Source: Balneolaceae bacterium (lineage in GTDB: Bacteria > Bacteroidota > Rhodothermia > Balneolales > Balneolaceae). From it: a DNA stretch of 64,000 nucleotides. Below, in pieces: positions 54,517 through 64,000 of the stretch (within the stretch, counting starts at the first letter, position 1; each line of letters begins with the position of its first letter). The notes beneath the pieces are model-generated. The model worked only from the letters and a program-made list of their open reading frames with translations. It was not told where the DNA came from and made no database searches. The DNA lies in NCBI GenBank assembly GCA_007134695.1, contig SLKI01000008.1:248001-312000 (forward strand), written 5' to 3'. Both the position numbers and the translations under genes were made by a program.

Positions 54517-57500
54517 ACATATTCCGGCGATATTGACCACCCACTTCATAAAGGGCACTTGATATCTGCCCCAGCGAAGCACATTTCACTGTCTCCATAA
54601 TCGTCTCAAACAGATTGCCATTCTCCCGTGCAACCCGCTTGAGTTCATCGATCGCCATTTCCGCCTCTTCCCGGTTACGCCGATGGAACATCTCCAGATT
54701 CCGGATCTGCTGCTCTTTCTCCTCCTTGGTCGAACGGATCAGTTCAATCTCTCGTTCCTCTTCTTCAGAAGCACCGTCACTTCGGAACGTGTTAACTCCG
54801 ATAATCGGAAGCTCACCGGAGTGCTTAAGCGACTCGTAATAGAGGCTCTCATCCTGAATCTTGCCACGCTGATACATATGCTCCATTGCGCCCAGCACCC
54901 CGCCTCGACGAGTAAGCCGGTCAAATTCGGCCAGGATCGCCTCTTCCACCAGGTCCGTCAGCTCTTCGATAAAGTAGGAACCCTGATTGATATTCTCGTT
55001 TTTGGCAGTTCCAAGCTCTTTGTTGATGATCAGCTGGATCGCCAGCGCCCTTCGGACAGACTCTTCGGTCGGGGTTGTGATAGCCTCGTCATAAGCATTG
55101 GTGTGCAATGAGTTACAGTTATCATAGATAGCCAGGAGCGCCTGCAGGGTAGTACGTATATCGTTGAACTGAATCTCCTGGGCATGGAGAGAACGGCCGC
55201 TGGTCTGAATATGATACTTGAGCTTTTGTGATCGCTCGTTAGCGCCATACTTGTGCTTCATTGCCACCGACCAGATTCTCCGTGCAACCCGTCCGATGAC
55301 AGCATATTCCGGGTCGAGCCCGTTACTGAAGAAAAATGACAGGTTGTGGGCAAAATCATCGATATCGAGACCCCTGGAGAGGTAGTATTCAACGTAAGTA
55401 AAACCGTTTGCAAGCGTAAATGCCGCCTGCGTGATCGGATTGGCTCCAGCTTCGGCAATATGATACCCGGAGATTGAAACCGAATAGTAGTTGCGGACTC
55501 TGTTTTGAGTAAAATATTTCTGGATATCCCCCATCATTTTGAGGGCGAATTCGGTCGAGAAAATACAGGTGTTTTGAGCCTGATCCTCCTTGAGGATGTC
55601 GGCCTGCACCGTCCCTCGCACAACATGCAATGTATCGGCCTTGATCTTTTCATAGGTTTCCCGGTCAACAAGCCGATCACCGGTAATACCCAGCAGAGCC
55701 AGTCCAAAACCATCATGAGTTTCAGGCTTCTCAAGACTGTATTCAGGTGCCGGAAGCTCTTTTTTATCAAACCAGGATTTGATCTTTTTCTCCGCTTCCT
55801 TCCAGCGTCCCTGCTCTCTAAGGTACTTTTCGACCTCCTGATCAATCGCTGTATTCATAAACATGGCCAGAATCATCGGGGCCGGACCATTGATAGTCAT
55901 CGATACCGAAGTGGTCGGATCGGTCAGTGCAAATCCCGAATAAAGCTTCTTCATATCGTCGAGCGTGCAGATGCTGACGCCGGAATTACCGATCTTTCCA
56001 TAAATATCGGGACGATAATCGGGATCCTCACCGTAAAGCGTCACCGAATCGAAAGCTGTCGAAAGTCGGGCAGCCGGCATCCCGGCACTCAGGTAGTGAA
56101 ACCGCTTGTTCGTTCGCTCAGGTGTCCCTTCACCGGCAAACATACGTGTAGGATCTTCTCCCTCCCTCTTGAACGGATAGACACCCGCAGTGTAGGGAAA
56201 ATATCCGGGCAGATTCTCTTTCAGGGCGAACTGAAGACGATCTCCCAAATTTTTGGTCTTTGGCAGCGAGACTCTTGGAATCCGGGTACCGCTGATCGAC
56301 TCCCGAAACAGTTTCGTCTCGATCACCTTGTCACGAATCTTGACCCTGAAGATATCCTCATTATACTTTTCATACAGTTCATCCCAACCCTCCAGAATGT
56401 TCAGTGATAGACTGTCCAGTTTGTTTTTCCAGTGTTCCCGCATCTGTTCGAGCCGGCCTTCCATCTGCTTACGATCTTTCGGATCCCACTTCTCGAGCTG
56501 ATCAAGGGTGCCGGCTACCTGATCGAGCCTTCTGGCGAACTCAACCTGTTCATCGGCCCACTGGTGGTAATCACGCAAGGTTTCACTGATCTCGGAAAGA
56601 TATCGCTGTCGGTTGCCCGATATGATCGTCTGCGTATGCAGGTCATCGGCAGGAGCCGATTCGGTATAAATTTTTGTTTTCCAGGAGTGATCGTACCGCT
56701 CATTCACAAGGTCCACCACCGCTTTGAAGAGCCGGTTCACCCCTTCATCATTGAACTGTGCGGCAATCGTTGGATAGACCGGCATCTCTTCGGGCCGGCT
56801 GTGCCATTCGCCCCGATTTCTCTTGATCTGCTTTCGGATATCCCGCAGTGCATCCAGTGATCCCTTCTTTTCAAACTTGTTCAGAACCACCAGGTCGGCC
56901 AGTTCCAGCATATTGATCTTTTCAAGCTGGGTAGCCGCACCATACTCATGTGTCATCACATAGATCGGAATGTCTGCAATTTCGGCAATTTCGGTACCAC
57001 TCTGCCCGATCCCACTTGTCTCCACAATAACCAAATCGAACCCGAACGCCTTAAAAGCAGTAACTGCCGCCTTAACGGAGCGGCTGATGGCAAGATTGGA
57101 AGTCCTGGTTGCCATACTCCTCATGAAGACCCGCTCGTTGTCGATGCTGTTCATCCGGATGCGATCGCCAAGCAGTGCACCGCCCGTTTTTACCTTGGAC
57201 GGGTCGATGGAGATGATGCCGATCTGCAGATCCTCAAACTCGGTCAGAAATCTTCGAACCAATTCATCAGTCAAAGAGCTTTTCCCGGCCCCTCCTGTTC
57301 CAGTTATCCCGACCAGCGGGATCGCTGCTCCCTGCTTTTCGTTCCAAAGTTCGCCGCCGCTGCCAAACAGACTGCCATCTTCAAATTTCAACAGCTCTTC
57401 ATGTCCATTTTCCAGAACAGTTATCGCCCTTGAGAGTGCCAGACGATCTCCATCCAAAAGTGCCTCGGGTTTCAGCGCCTTCTCTTCCGCCGGGTCATAG

Positions 57501-58018
57501 TCGCACTCCTTCATCATCAGGTTAATCATTCCCTGTAAACCCATCTCGCTGCCGTCGTCAACCGAAAAGATACGACTGACACCATATTCATGAAGTTCGG
57601 CGATCTCATCTTCAACGATAACCCCGCCTCCTCCGCCATACACCCGGATTCTGGGTGCATCCTTCTTTTTTAGCAGATCGACCATGTATTTGAAATACTC
57701 CATATGGCCGCCCTGATAGGAACTGACGGCGATCCCCTGAACATCCTCCTGAATGGCACAGTCAACAATTTCGTGAACCGAACGATTGTGGCCCAGGTGA
57801 ATCACTTCGGCTCCGGTACTCTGGAGAATTCGGCGCATAATATTGATACTCGCATCATGGCCGTCAAAGAGACTGGCTGCTGTAACAAAACGAACCTTAT
57901 GCTTTGGTTTGTAAGGCTGCGGCTGCGGCCTGCCGTTGCCGGAAGGCTGGCGAACCTTTTGGTCACTATTTTTGTCGGTTTTTACGGTCTTGCCAGTAAT
58001 GGTTTTTGATTCGGACAT
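54515..58018 (-). CDS. icmF: Fused acyl-CoA mutase (IcmF type)
   Basis: IcmF interconverts isobutyryl-CoA and butyryl-CoA with adenosylcobalamin and carries its own G-protein chaperone. The 1167-residue protein has a B12-binding domain (40-170, FDGHDASI with axial His54), a MeaB-like GTPase (230-440; P-loop GTGGAGKS, 240-247) and the large mutase domain (590-1167). At the substrate-specificity pair, Gln815 (AQN) agrees with isobutyryl-CoA mutase rather than methylmalonyl-CoA mutase. Position 614 is Tyr (AGVYPFK), where IcmF usually has Phe, as far as I recall. It converges on the PrsW gene across the repeat-filled gap. Confidence 0.93.
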   Translation of the reverse strand: MSESKTITGKTVKTDKNSDQKVRQPSGNGRPQPQPYKPKHKVRFVTAASLFDGHDASINIMRRILQSTGAEVIHLGHNRSVHEIVDCAIQEDVQGIAVSSYQGGHMEYFKYMVDLLKKKDAPRIRVYGGGGGVIVEDEIAELHEYGVSRIFSVDDGSEMGLQGMINLMMKECDYDPAEEKALKPEALLDGDRLALSRAITVLENGHEELLKFEDGSLFGSGGELWNEKQGAAIPLVGITGTGGAGKSSLTDELVRRFLTEFEDLQIGIISIDPSKVKTGGALLGDRIRMNSIDNERVFMRSMATRTSNLAISRSVKAAVTAFKAFGFDLVIVETSGIGQSGTEIAEIADIPIYVMTHEYGAATQLEKINMLELADLVVLNKFEKKGSLDALRDIRKQIKRNRGEWHSRPEEMPVYPTIAAQFNDEGVNRLFKAVVDLVNERYDHSWKTKIYTESAPADDLHTQTIISGNRQRYLSEISETLRDYHQWADEQVEFARRLDQVAGTLDQLEKWDPKDRKQMEGRLEQMREHWKNKLDSLSLNILEGWDELYEKYNEDIFRVKIRDKVIETKLFRESISGTRIPRVSLPKTKNLGDRLQFALKENLPGYFPYTAGVYPFKREGEDPTRMFAGEGTPERTNKRFHYLSAGMPAARLSTAFDSVTLYGEDPDYRPDIYGKIGNSGVSICTLDDMKKLYSGFALTDPTTSVSMTINGPAPMILAMFMNTAIDQEVEKYLREQGRWKEAEKKIKSWFDKKELPAPEYSLEKPETHDGFGLALLGITGDRLVDRETYEKIKADTLHVVRGTVQADILKEDQAQNTCIFSTEFALKMMGDIQKYFTQNRVRNYYSVSISGYHIAEAGANPITQAAFTLANGFTYVEYYLSRGLDIDDFAHNLSFFFSNGLDPEYAVIGRVARRIWSVAMKHKYGANERSQKLKYHIQTSGRSLHAQEIQFNDIRTTLQALLAIYDNCNSLHTNAYDEAITTPTEESVRRALAIQLIINKELGTAKNENINQGSYFIEELTDLVEEAILAEFDRLTRRGGVLGAMEHMYQRGKIQDESLYYESLKHSGELPIIGVNTFRSDGASEEEEREIELIRSTKEEKEQQIRNLEMFHRRNREEAEMAIDELKRVARENGNLFETIMETVKCASLGQISSALYEVGGQYRRNM

Positions 58019-58431
58019 GGTCTCTTCAGGTCGGGTGTGATTCGTCAGTTCGTTGCTGAAACCGATCTTGATACCGATGACCGGGCGATGTATCCATTAC
58101 AACGCACCGATTCAACGAGGAATTTCACCGGCCGTCGCCGATTTTTTCATGCTCAGGGCCGATCGCAACCGGCAAGTTGCCGGTTTGGAAGCGATTCCAC
58201 AAAATAAGGAAAATGCTGCACATTCGAGAAGTGCTGAATCCGCTCAGGTCAACCCGAACTCCAGCCAATGCAACCTGAGTATCAACCGGATCAGGCCGAA
58301 CTCCTGTCAGACCATACCAAATCCGAACTCCTGTCAGACCTTAGCGAAATCAGTCAAATCTGCCCGAATTCCAGCAAGAACTGACCTTAAAAGCGGCTTT
58401 GGCTCAATGAGTTCTCCTCAACCGGGCCGGC
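58019..58431. other. 413 bp gap between icmF and the EF-G-like gene, with hairpin and degenerate repeats
   Basis: No convincing gene is present; an open frame on the plus strand here is low-complexity and runs into the next gene. A perfect 8 bp stem with 3 nt loop (AACCGGCA/TGCCGGTT, 58167-58185) has no T-run. Copies of a CCGAACTCC core occur at 58254, 58296, 58323 and (CCGAATTCC) 58364. Two of them belong to an exact 18-mer CCGAACTCCTGTCAGACC repeated 27 bp apart. Confidence 0.6.
58296..58340. repeat. 18 bp direct repeat with 27 bp period
   Basis: CCGAACTCCTGTCAGACC occurs at 58296-58313 and again at 58323-58340. Flanking partial copies are imperfect. Two units are not enough to call a CRISPR array. 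Confidence 0.7.
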
Positions 58432-60558
58432 TTATGCAGCCTCCTCCTCCAAATTCTCTTGTACCACTTTCTCCTGAATATCGTGAGGCACCGGGGCATA
58501 GTGACTGAATTCCCTTGTGTAGGAGGCACTTCCCTGAGTCATCGACTTGAGCTTGGTCGAATATTGATCAAGTTCCTCGAGAGGCACATGAGCCTTAATC
58601 TTCTGGATCGACCCTTCGGCATCCATACCCTGAATCTGACCGCGACGGGAACTTAGGTCACTCATTACATCCCCCATATAGGTGGCCGGAACGGTGATCT
58701 CCACCGAGTAGATCGGCTCGAGAAGCTGCGGCCCCGCCTTCATAAATCCGTCGCGAAATGCCATCAGTGCTGCCGTTTTGAAAGCCGCTTCGTTGGAATC
58801 GACCGAATGCATGGAACCGTCGTAGACCGAAATGCGGATATCCCGCGATCGGCAGCCGCTCATCGGGCCGTTTTCCATCTTCTCCATAATCCCCTTGAGG
58901 ATAGCCGGCATAAACCGGTTATCGATCACTCCTCCAACGATGCAATTCTGAAATACCAGCTTGCCACCCCACGGCAGATCTCGCTCATCTACATCCCTTA
59001 CCGACAGATCGTCGGGAGTCGGCATCCCCTCCTGCCATGGCTCGATCAACATATAAACTTCGGCAAACTGTCCAGCTCCACCCGACTGCTTTTTATGTTT
59101 GTAGTGCGCCTTGTAGGAGCGGGTTATGGTTTCCCGGTAGGGAATTTTCGGGGTGATGAATTCCACATCCAGGCCAAAGCGGTTGTTGATCTGGTCAAAG
59201 ATCACCATCAGGTGTTCTTCACCCTGGCCGTGCAAAATTGTCTGTTTAAGCTCTTTGCTGAACTCGACCTGCAGTGCCGGATCCTCACGCTGGAGCTGGT
59301 TCAGGGCAGCTCCGAGCTTGTCCTCCTCGCCCTCCTTCTTCAGCTGAATCGCTTTACGAATATTGGGTGCAGGCAATTGGGGAGGGCGAATCACCACATC
59401 CTCTCCTTTTTCCGTCAGGGTATCTCCAGAGTAGACATCCTTCAGTTTGACAGCTACAGCCAAATCGCCGCATTTTGCCTCCTGAACATCCGTTCGCTTA
59501 TTACCCTGATTGATTGAGAGTGTTCCCAAACGCTGGGAGCTGTCATCGCGTTTATTTTCCAGTTCCTGGCCCTGGGAAACTGTTCCGCTCAACACTTTCA
59601 GGTAGTTCAGGCTTCCGACATGAGACTCCGAATAGGTTTTAAAGCTGTAGAGCACCGTCTTGCCATCCTCATCCAGTTCGAACGGCTCGCCCTCCTCAGT
59701 CAACGGCTGAGTGGCGTCCAGCGGTGACGGGAGTACGTTACCGATAAAACCCATCACTCGCCCCGATCCCATATTTCGCTCAGAAGAGATACAGAAAAGC
59801 GGGAATATATTTCGTTCAGCCACCGCTTTCTGGAGCCCTTCCCGCATCTGATATTCGTCAAGTTCACCATGCTCAAAATAGAGATCCATCAGCGATTCGT
59901 CATTTTCGGCAATCGACTCGACCAGCTCATTATGAAGCAGCTCTGCCTGCGACTTGTGCGATTCCGGAATCGGAAGTTTATCAGGCCTGCCGCCCGATTC
60001 GGGGAACTCATACATTGTCATCTTCAGCACATCTATAATCGCGTGAAAATCCTCCCCTTCGCTGTATGGATACTGTACCACGACCACTTCACGCCCGAAA
60101 CGCTCCTTGGCCATATCTACCGTATTCTGAAAGTCCGATTGTTCACCATCCACTTTATTAGCCGCCAGGATGGTCGGTAATCCCATCTTTTCTGCATGAC
60201 GCCAGAAAAATTCTGTGCCAACTTCTACACCATGTTCCGCATTTAGAAGAAACAGGGCTGCATCAGCCACATTCATGCCGCTGATCACTTCTCCAACATA
60301 GTCGGTCGTGCCCGGAGTATCGAGCAGATTGATCTTGGTGCCCCTCCAATCGAGGTTCAACAGCGACGTAAAAACCGACTTGCCTTTCTCTTTTTCTATG
60401 CGATGATAGTCGGAAGTTGTATTTTTTTCCGTCACGTTTCCTCTCCGGCTGATGGTTCCGGATTCGAAGAGCATGGTTTCGGCAAGGGTGGTTTTACCCG
60501 ACCCTGAATGACCTGCCAGTACCAGGTTGCGTATCGACGAAGAGTTATAGACTTTCAT
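58432..60558 (-). CDS. Elongation factor G-like translational GTPase
   Basis: The 708-residue protein has the EF-G domain order: G domain with P-loop GHSGSGKTT (16-24), DTPG (80-83) and NKVD (134-137), then a beta-barrel domain 2, domains III to V, with the domain IV region near SGGAGQFAEV (about 495-505) and ribosome-binding C-terminus. The effector region and several domain IV residues differ from classical FusA. It therefore fits the EF-G-like group, which in Bacteroidota and other phyla is encoded separately from str-operon fusA and may act in recycling or stress. It is alone on the minus strand, divergent from ansA. Confidence 0.88.
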   Translation of the reverse strand: MKVYNSSSIRNLVLAGHSGSGKTTLAETMLFESGTISRRGNVTEKNTTSDYHRIEKEKGKSVFTSLLNLDWRGTKINLLDTPGTTDYVGEVISGMNVADAALFLLNAEHGVEVGTEFFWRHAEKMGLPTILAANKVDGEQSDFQNTVDMAKERFGREVVVVQYPYSEGEDFHAIIDVLKMTMYEFPESGGRPDKLPIPESHKSQAELLHNELVESIAENDESLMDLYFEHGELDEYQMREGLQKAVAERNIFPLFCISSERNMGSGRVMGFIGNVLPSPLDATQPLTEEGEPFELDEDGKTVLYSFKTYSESHVGSLNYLKVLSGTVSQGQELENKRDDSSQRLGTLSINQGNKRTDVQEAKCGDLAVAVKLKDVYSGDTLTEKGEDVVIRPPQLPAPNIRKAIQLKKEGEEDKLGAALNQLQREDPALQVEFSKELKQTILHGQGEEHLMVIFDQINNRFGLDVEFITPKIPYRETITRSYKAHYKHKKQSGGAGQFAEVYMLIEPWQEGMPTPDDLSVRDVDERDLPWGGKLVFQNCIVGGVIDNRFMPAILKGIMEKMENGPMSGCRSRDIRISVYDGSMHSVDSNEAAFKTAALMAFRDGFMKAGPQLLEPIYSVEITVPATYMGDVMSDLSSRRGQIQGMDAEGSIQKIKAHVPLEELDQYSTKLKSMTQGSASYTREFSHYAPVPHDIQEKVVQENLEEEAA

Positions 60559-60618
60559 ATCGAGTTATTTGAGTTGGATGGGGACTGTTAATTTATCACC
60601 CTCTCAGAATATTTCAAG

Positions 60619-61638
60619 ATGAAAAAAATAAATCTGGTTCAGACCGGCGGAACGATCGCCATGGATATCGGCGGAGGCCGGCCGGAGCTTAATGCAGACC
60701 GCTGGACGGAACTTCTCCACACCCAGATTCCTGAACTCTCCCAGCTGGCCGAAATCCACGTCGATAAACTCTTTTTCGAAGACAGTTCCGATATTAACGC
60801 CGGCCACTGGACGATGCTGATAAAGCACCTTTCCGAACATCTGGATGATTATGACGGATTTGTCGTTCTGCACGGTACCGACACGATGGCCTATTCGGCA
60901 TCGGCAGTATCATTCGGGCTGCGGAATCCGGGAAAACCGATCATATTCACCGGCAGCCAGGTACCTTTACGGAAACTGAGAAGCGATGCCAGGCGAAATC
61001 TGGTCAACGCAGTCGAACTGGCCGCCGGTCCCTGCAGAGAGGTTTCCATCTGTTTCAACGACCATCTCTACCGCGCCAACCGTGCAACTAAAATGAGTAT
61101 TGGCGATTTCGACGCCTTTGATTCACCCAATTTTCCGCCGCTTGCCCGGATCGGGCTCGACATCGACTACCATCTGCCCGAATCCGGGGCCGGCCCGCGT
61201 CAACTTTGTACAAAGTTTGGCGATCAGCTCATACTGCTCAAACTATACCCCAATCTCCGGCCTGAACGGATCGAAGCGCTCATCACTGATGGTCTGCAGG
61301 TTGTGATACTCGAAGCATTTGGCAGCGGAAACTTCCCGATGCGGGGCGAATACAATCTTCTGCCGCTGATCCGGCGATGCCGCAATTCCGGAATCCAGAT
61401 TGTGATTACTTCCCAGGCGCCCTACGATTCAGTCGACCTCGACTTGTATGAGAGCGGCCGGGCTGCCCTTGAAGCCGGTGCCGTAAGTGCCGGAGATATG
61501 ACCGCAGAAGCTGCATTAACCAAATCGATGCACCTTTTGGGAAAAGGAGTTGCAGATGAACGTTTTAAAACCCAATTTGAGGCGAATCTCGCCGGGGAAC
61601 GCACCGCTCCCCCAGAACCTGAATCCAGTCGACCGTAA
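60619..61638 (+). CDS. ansA: Type I L-asparaginase
   Basis: The enzyme hydrolyses asparagine to aspartate and ammonia. The 339 residues have the two conserved threonine motifs: TGGTIA with Thr12 (9-14) and HGTDTM with Thr87-Asp88 (85-90), plus the conserved PLRKLRSDARRN lysine region and FGSGNFP. There is no signal peptide, so it is the cytoplasmic (type I) form. It is followed by the exonuclease gene after 15 bp. The proline/glutamate-rich last residues (PPEPESSRP) are an unstructured tail. Confidence 0.95.
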   Translation: MKKINLVQTGGTIAMDIGGGRPELNADRWTELLHTQIPELSQLAEIHVDKLFFEDSSDINAGHWTMLIKHLSEHLDDYDGFVVLHGTDTMAYSASAVSFGLRNPGKPIIFTGSQVPLRKLRSDARRNLVNAVELAAGPCREVSICFNDHLYRANRATKMSIGDFDAFDSPNFPPLARIGLDIDYHLPESGAGPRQLCTKFGDQLILLKLYPNLRPERIEALITDGLQVVILEAFGSGNFPMRGEYNLLPLIRRCRNSGIQIVITSQAPYDSVDLDLYESGRAALEAGAVSAGDMTAEAALTKSMHLLGKGVADERFKTQFEANLAGERTAPPEPESSRP

Positions 61639-61653
61639 ATCAATAATCCCGCC

Positions 61654-62361
61654 ATGTATTTTGTCTTCGATGTGGAGACCATTCCCGACCTCGACCTGTT
61701 GCGATCCATTTTCGGCGAGGAAGAACTGGAAGATGAAGACCTTTTAAACAGAGCTTCAGAAGAGCTGACATATGGCAATTCCAGCTTTCTGCCGCCCATG
61801 TACCACCGGATCATCTCCTGGGTCGGTCTCTGGATTGAAAACGACGGAAAACCCCGTCAAAAGGCGGGCTGGTACGGCCAGGATGAAAAAGAGGGGCTGT
61901 CCGAGCTGTTCGACACACTACTTACATTCAAAGACTATGGTCTGATCCATCATAACGGCCGGGGTTTCGACCTTCCTCTGATCACCTATCGAGCCATGAA
62001 ATATGGACTTCAGATGCCGTTGCGACTGAGCCATCACGATATCCGATATCGATACAGCGGACACAACATCGACCTGATGGACCAGTTCAGCAACTTCGGT
62101 GCCAGTCCCTATCCCAGGCTCAAACATCTGGGAATCCTGATCGACATTCCGTTCAAACAGACCGGCGAGGGCAGTAACGTACTGCAGATGTACCGCGACG
62201 GCGAACTCGAGGCGATAGAACGTTATTGCCACGAAGATGTGATGGCCACCTATATCGTCTGGCTCCACATGAAATACACGGCGGGAGACATCCCTGCAGA
62301 TCGGTTTGAGAATCTGAAAGAGCGGGCGCTGAACAAGCTTCTGGAGATACAAAAAGGGTGA
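61654..62361 (+). CDS. Predicted 3'-5' exonuclease (PolB exonuclease-like)
   Basis: The 235-residue protein resembles the DNA polymerase B-type exonuclease fold found alone in bacteria. The first metal-binding pair is Asp6 and Glu8 in FVFDVETIPD. The second aspartate motif appears in HHNGRGFDLPLI, and YCHEDVMATY supplies the third. No polymerase domain follows. It follows ansA on the same strand. The biological role, possibly DNA repair trimming, is not known from the sequence. Confidence 0.85.
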   Translation: MYFVFDVETIPDLDLLRSIFGEEELEDEDLLNRASEELTYGNSSFLPPMYHRIISWVGLWIENDGKPRQKAGWYGQDEKEGLSELFDTLLTFKDYGLIHHNGRGFDLPLITYRAMKYGLQMPLRLSHHDIRYRYSGHNIDLMDQFSNFGASPYPRLKHLGILIDIPFKQTGEGSNVLQMYRDGELEAIERYCHEDVMATYIVWLHMKYTAGDIPADRFENLKERALNKLLEIQKG

Positions 62362-62390
62362 TTCCTGTAACATTCTCGTCCGGATTTTTT

Positions 62391-62398
62391 GTATCTTG
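62391..62398 (+). promoter_or_regulatory. Possible -7 element of the UvrD-like gene (GTATCTTG)
   Basis: GTATCTTG, preceded by TTTTTT, lies 44 bp upstream of the ATG at 62443. The same 11-mer TTTGTATCTTG precedes the bS22-like gene. The 81 bp gap after the exonuclease gene holds it and nothing else I can name. Confidence 0.35.
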
Positions 62399-62442
62399 AG
62401 TAAATCTACAGATGAATCCAATTATTGAGCCTCAGTCGCTGC

Positions 62443-64000
62443 ATGTCTACCCAAGAATCAATCGACAATCACCCTTCACGACCCGGCCCGCCCTCTTTTC
62501 TTAAAGATCTCAATGACCAGCAACGCAAAGCTGTTACAACCATCGACGGGCCGTTGCTGATCGTTGCCGGAGCAGGCAGCGGCAAAACGCGGGTACTCAC
62601 TTACAGAATTGCTTACCTGCTTCAACAGAAGAGGGCAAATCCAGGTGAGATCCTGGCGTTGACGTTTACCAACAAGGCGGCCCGCGAGATGCAGCAGCGG
62701 ATCACTCGATTGATTGATCACCGCGCTTCCAGATTGTGGATGGGAACCTTTCACTCCATCTTTGCAAAAATACTTCGGATCGAATGTGAGAAAATCGGAT
62801 TCTCCAGCAATTTTACAATTTACGACACCGGCGACTCCGAACAGATGATCAAACTCATTCTGGGCGAGCTGGGCTACGACCCGAAAGAGATCCGGCCCAG
62901 AACCCTCCAGCGCAAGATCAGTGATGCAAAAAACGAACTGGTCAACCCGGATACATACAAGGAGAAATTTATCTCGGGAACGCTCGACGAAATCACTTCA
63001 CGCGTCTACGCTGTCTATCAAAATCGGCTCAAAGAAGCAAACGCAATGGATTTCGACGACCTTCTGGTCCGGCCGATCGAACTCTTCGAAACCTGGCCCG
63101 AGGTGCTGCACAGCTGGCAGCAGAAATTCCGGTATATCCTGATCGACGAATACCAGGACACCAACCATGCCCAGTACAAGGTTACCAATCTCCTTGCCGG
63201 TGAACATCAGAATATCTGCGTAGTGGGAGATGACGCACAAAGCATCTACTCTTTTCGGGGGGCCGATATCCGCAACATACTCGACTTCAAAAACGACTAT
63301 GAGGATGCCGTCGAGATTCCGCTTGAACAAAACTACCGTTCCACCCGATATATCCTCCAGGTTGCAGATTCGGTGATCAAAAACAACGAACGTCAGCTCC
63401 AAAAAACACTCTGGACTGAGAACAGGGAGGGCGAAGTGATCACCCTTCTTGAAAACCTGAATGAGCGGGATGAGGCCAACCGGGTTGCCAACTATATCGA
63501 GAATCTCAAGCTTCGGAACGGATACGACCTCAACGACTTTGCAATTCTTTACCGCACCAACTACCAGAGCCGGGTGTTCGAGGAGATTCTCCGGCGCAAA
63601 CAGATCCCTTATCAGCTTGTCGGAGGCCTCTCCTTCTATCAGCGCCAGGAGGTCAAAGATGTGTTAGCTTATCTGACGCTGCTGGTCAATCCTCACGATG
63701 AGCAGAACCTGCTTCGCATCATCAACAAACCATCGCGGGGCATCGGTAAAAAAACGTTGAGCGACCTGATTGCAAAAGCACGCAGCGAAGGCAAAACGAT
63801 CTGGAGCATGATCGAAGAGGTGGATCGGCTGGATCTCTACAAACCAGCCAAAGCCCGAATCCGTGAATTTGTCGAGATGATCCATTCCCTTCGAATGGAG
63901 CTCGATAAAGGCGGCTCGATCCTTGAGGTGACCCGGACCATGCTAGAGGCCACCGGCTATATCAAAGCGCTGATCGAAGATCGTGACCCCAAATCCCTGA
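62443..64000 (+). CDS. UvrD/PcrA-family SF1 DNA helicase, 3'-truncated
   Basis: The gene starts at ATG 62443 and stays open to the end of the window (519 codons), so its C-terminus is missing. It unwinds DNA in repair and removes proteins from it. SF1A motifs are clear: Q-motif LNDQQRKAV, Walker A AGAGSGKT (42-49), motif Ia LTFTNKAAREM, Walker B/DExx LIDEYQDTN, motif III VGDDAQSIYSFRGAD and motif IV LEQNYRST. Domain 2B follows. Motifs V and VI would lie beyond the window. Whether it is PcrA, UvrD or Rep cannot be settled from this part. Confidence 0.95.
   Translation, partial: MSTQESIDNHPSRPGPPSFLKDLNDQQRKAVTTIDGPLLIVAGAGSGKTRVLTYRIAYLLQQKRANPGEILALTFTNKAAREMQQRITRLIDHRASRLWMGTFHSIFAKILRIECEKIGFSSNFTIYDTGDSEQMIKLILGELGYDPKEIRPRTLQRKISDAKNELVNPDTYKEKFISGTLDEITSRVYAVYQNRLKEANAMDFDDLLVRPIELFETWPEVLHSWQQKFRYILIDEYQDTNHAQYKVTNLLAGEHQNICVVGDDAQSIYSFRGADIRNILDFKNDYEDAVEIPLEQNYRSTRYILQVADSVIKNNERQLQKTLWTENREGEVITLLENLNERDEANRVANYIENLKLRNGYDLNDFAILYRTNYQSRVFEEILRRKQIPYQLVGGLSFYQRQEVKDVLAYLTLLVNPHDEQNLLRIINKPSRGIGKKTLSDLIAKARSEGKTIWSMIEEVDRLDLYKPAKARIREFVEMIHSLRMELDKGGSILEVTRTMLEATGYIKALIEDRDPKSL

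Noticed and set aside
58254-58380. Degenerate CRISPR array before icmF
   Set aside because: Only two exact 18 bp units with a 9 bp gap; too short and too few, and no cas genes.
58053-58508. Open reading frame of 151 codons on the plus strand
   Set aside because: It is low-complexity, overlaps the EF-G-like gene on the other strand and lies in a repeat-bearing spacer; no family pattern is visible.

Overview
The window is about 50% GC, densely packed, and looks like a chromosomal segment from a member of the Bacteroidota/FCB group, most likely a Balneolota (Balneolaceae)-type organism. This is inferred from several things: an F-ATPase operon without atpD/atpC, a GldE/CorC-like gene next to ssb, a bactofilin, a 30-residue COX24/bS22-like ribosomal protein, long OstA-like LptA and TamB proteins, promoter-like elements resembling the Bacteroidota -7 box (TAnnTTTG), and few strong Shine-Dalgarno sequences. 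No phage, insertion sequence or CRISPR array was seen. I ran no database search; family calls rest on motifs read by eye.

Layout: 1-6.7 kb holds envelope genes: a truncated membrane protein, an HTTM-type membrane protein with its partner, two convergent glycosyltransferases, an orphan MlaC and a TolC-like protein. At 6.9-15.4 kb the minus strand carries tRNA-Ser(UGA) and one tight cluster, guaB - M23 peptidase - bactofilin - atpZ - atpI - atpB - atpE - atpF - atpH - atpA - atpG. At 15.5-26 kb (minus strand) are a small unknown gene, purB, an M48 lipoprotein protease, murB, a CNNM/CorC transporter, ssb, and the lysine/diaminopimelate operon lysC-dapB-dapA-dapD. At 26-37.5 kb (mostly plus) are the small ribosomal protein, an RqcH-like NFACT protein, aroK, aroB, tamB and RNase R. 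At 37.5-45.7 kb are a metallopeptidase/beta-propeller/outer-membrane-barrel fusion, HU, an AGCS symporter, and upp-lptC-lptA.

The most interesting part is 45.9-54.2 kb. A GAF-PP2C phosphatase, a STAS antagonist and an ECF sigma factor precede a transmembrane anti-sigma-like protein. Its extracytoplasmic part contains 44 copies of a 9-residue repeat in strict register. Next come a second metallopeptidase/propeller/barrel fusion and a PrsW-family intramembrane protease, the family that in Bacillus starts destruction of an anti-sigma factor. I infer an envelope-sensing signalling module with a repeat-solenoid sensor; this is a hypothesis from gene order and domains.

At 54.2-64 kb are a convergent gap filled with heptamer/14-mer repeats, an IcmF-type fused acyl-CoA mutase with an unusual Tyr/Gln substrate-site pair, a repeat-bearing spacer, an EF-G-like GTPase, type I asparaginase, a PolB-like 3'-5' exonuclease and the 5' part of a UvrD/PcrA helicase that runs off the window.
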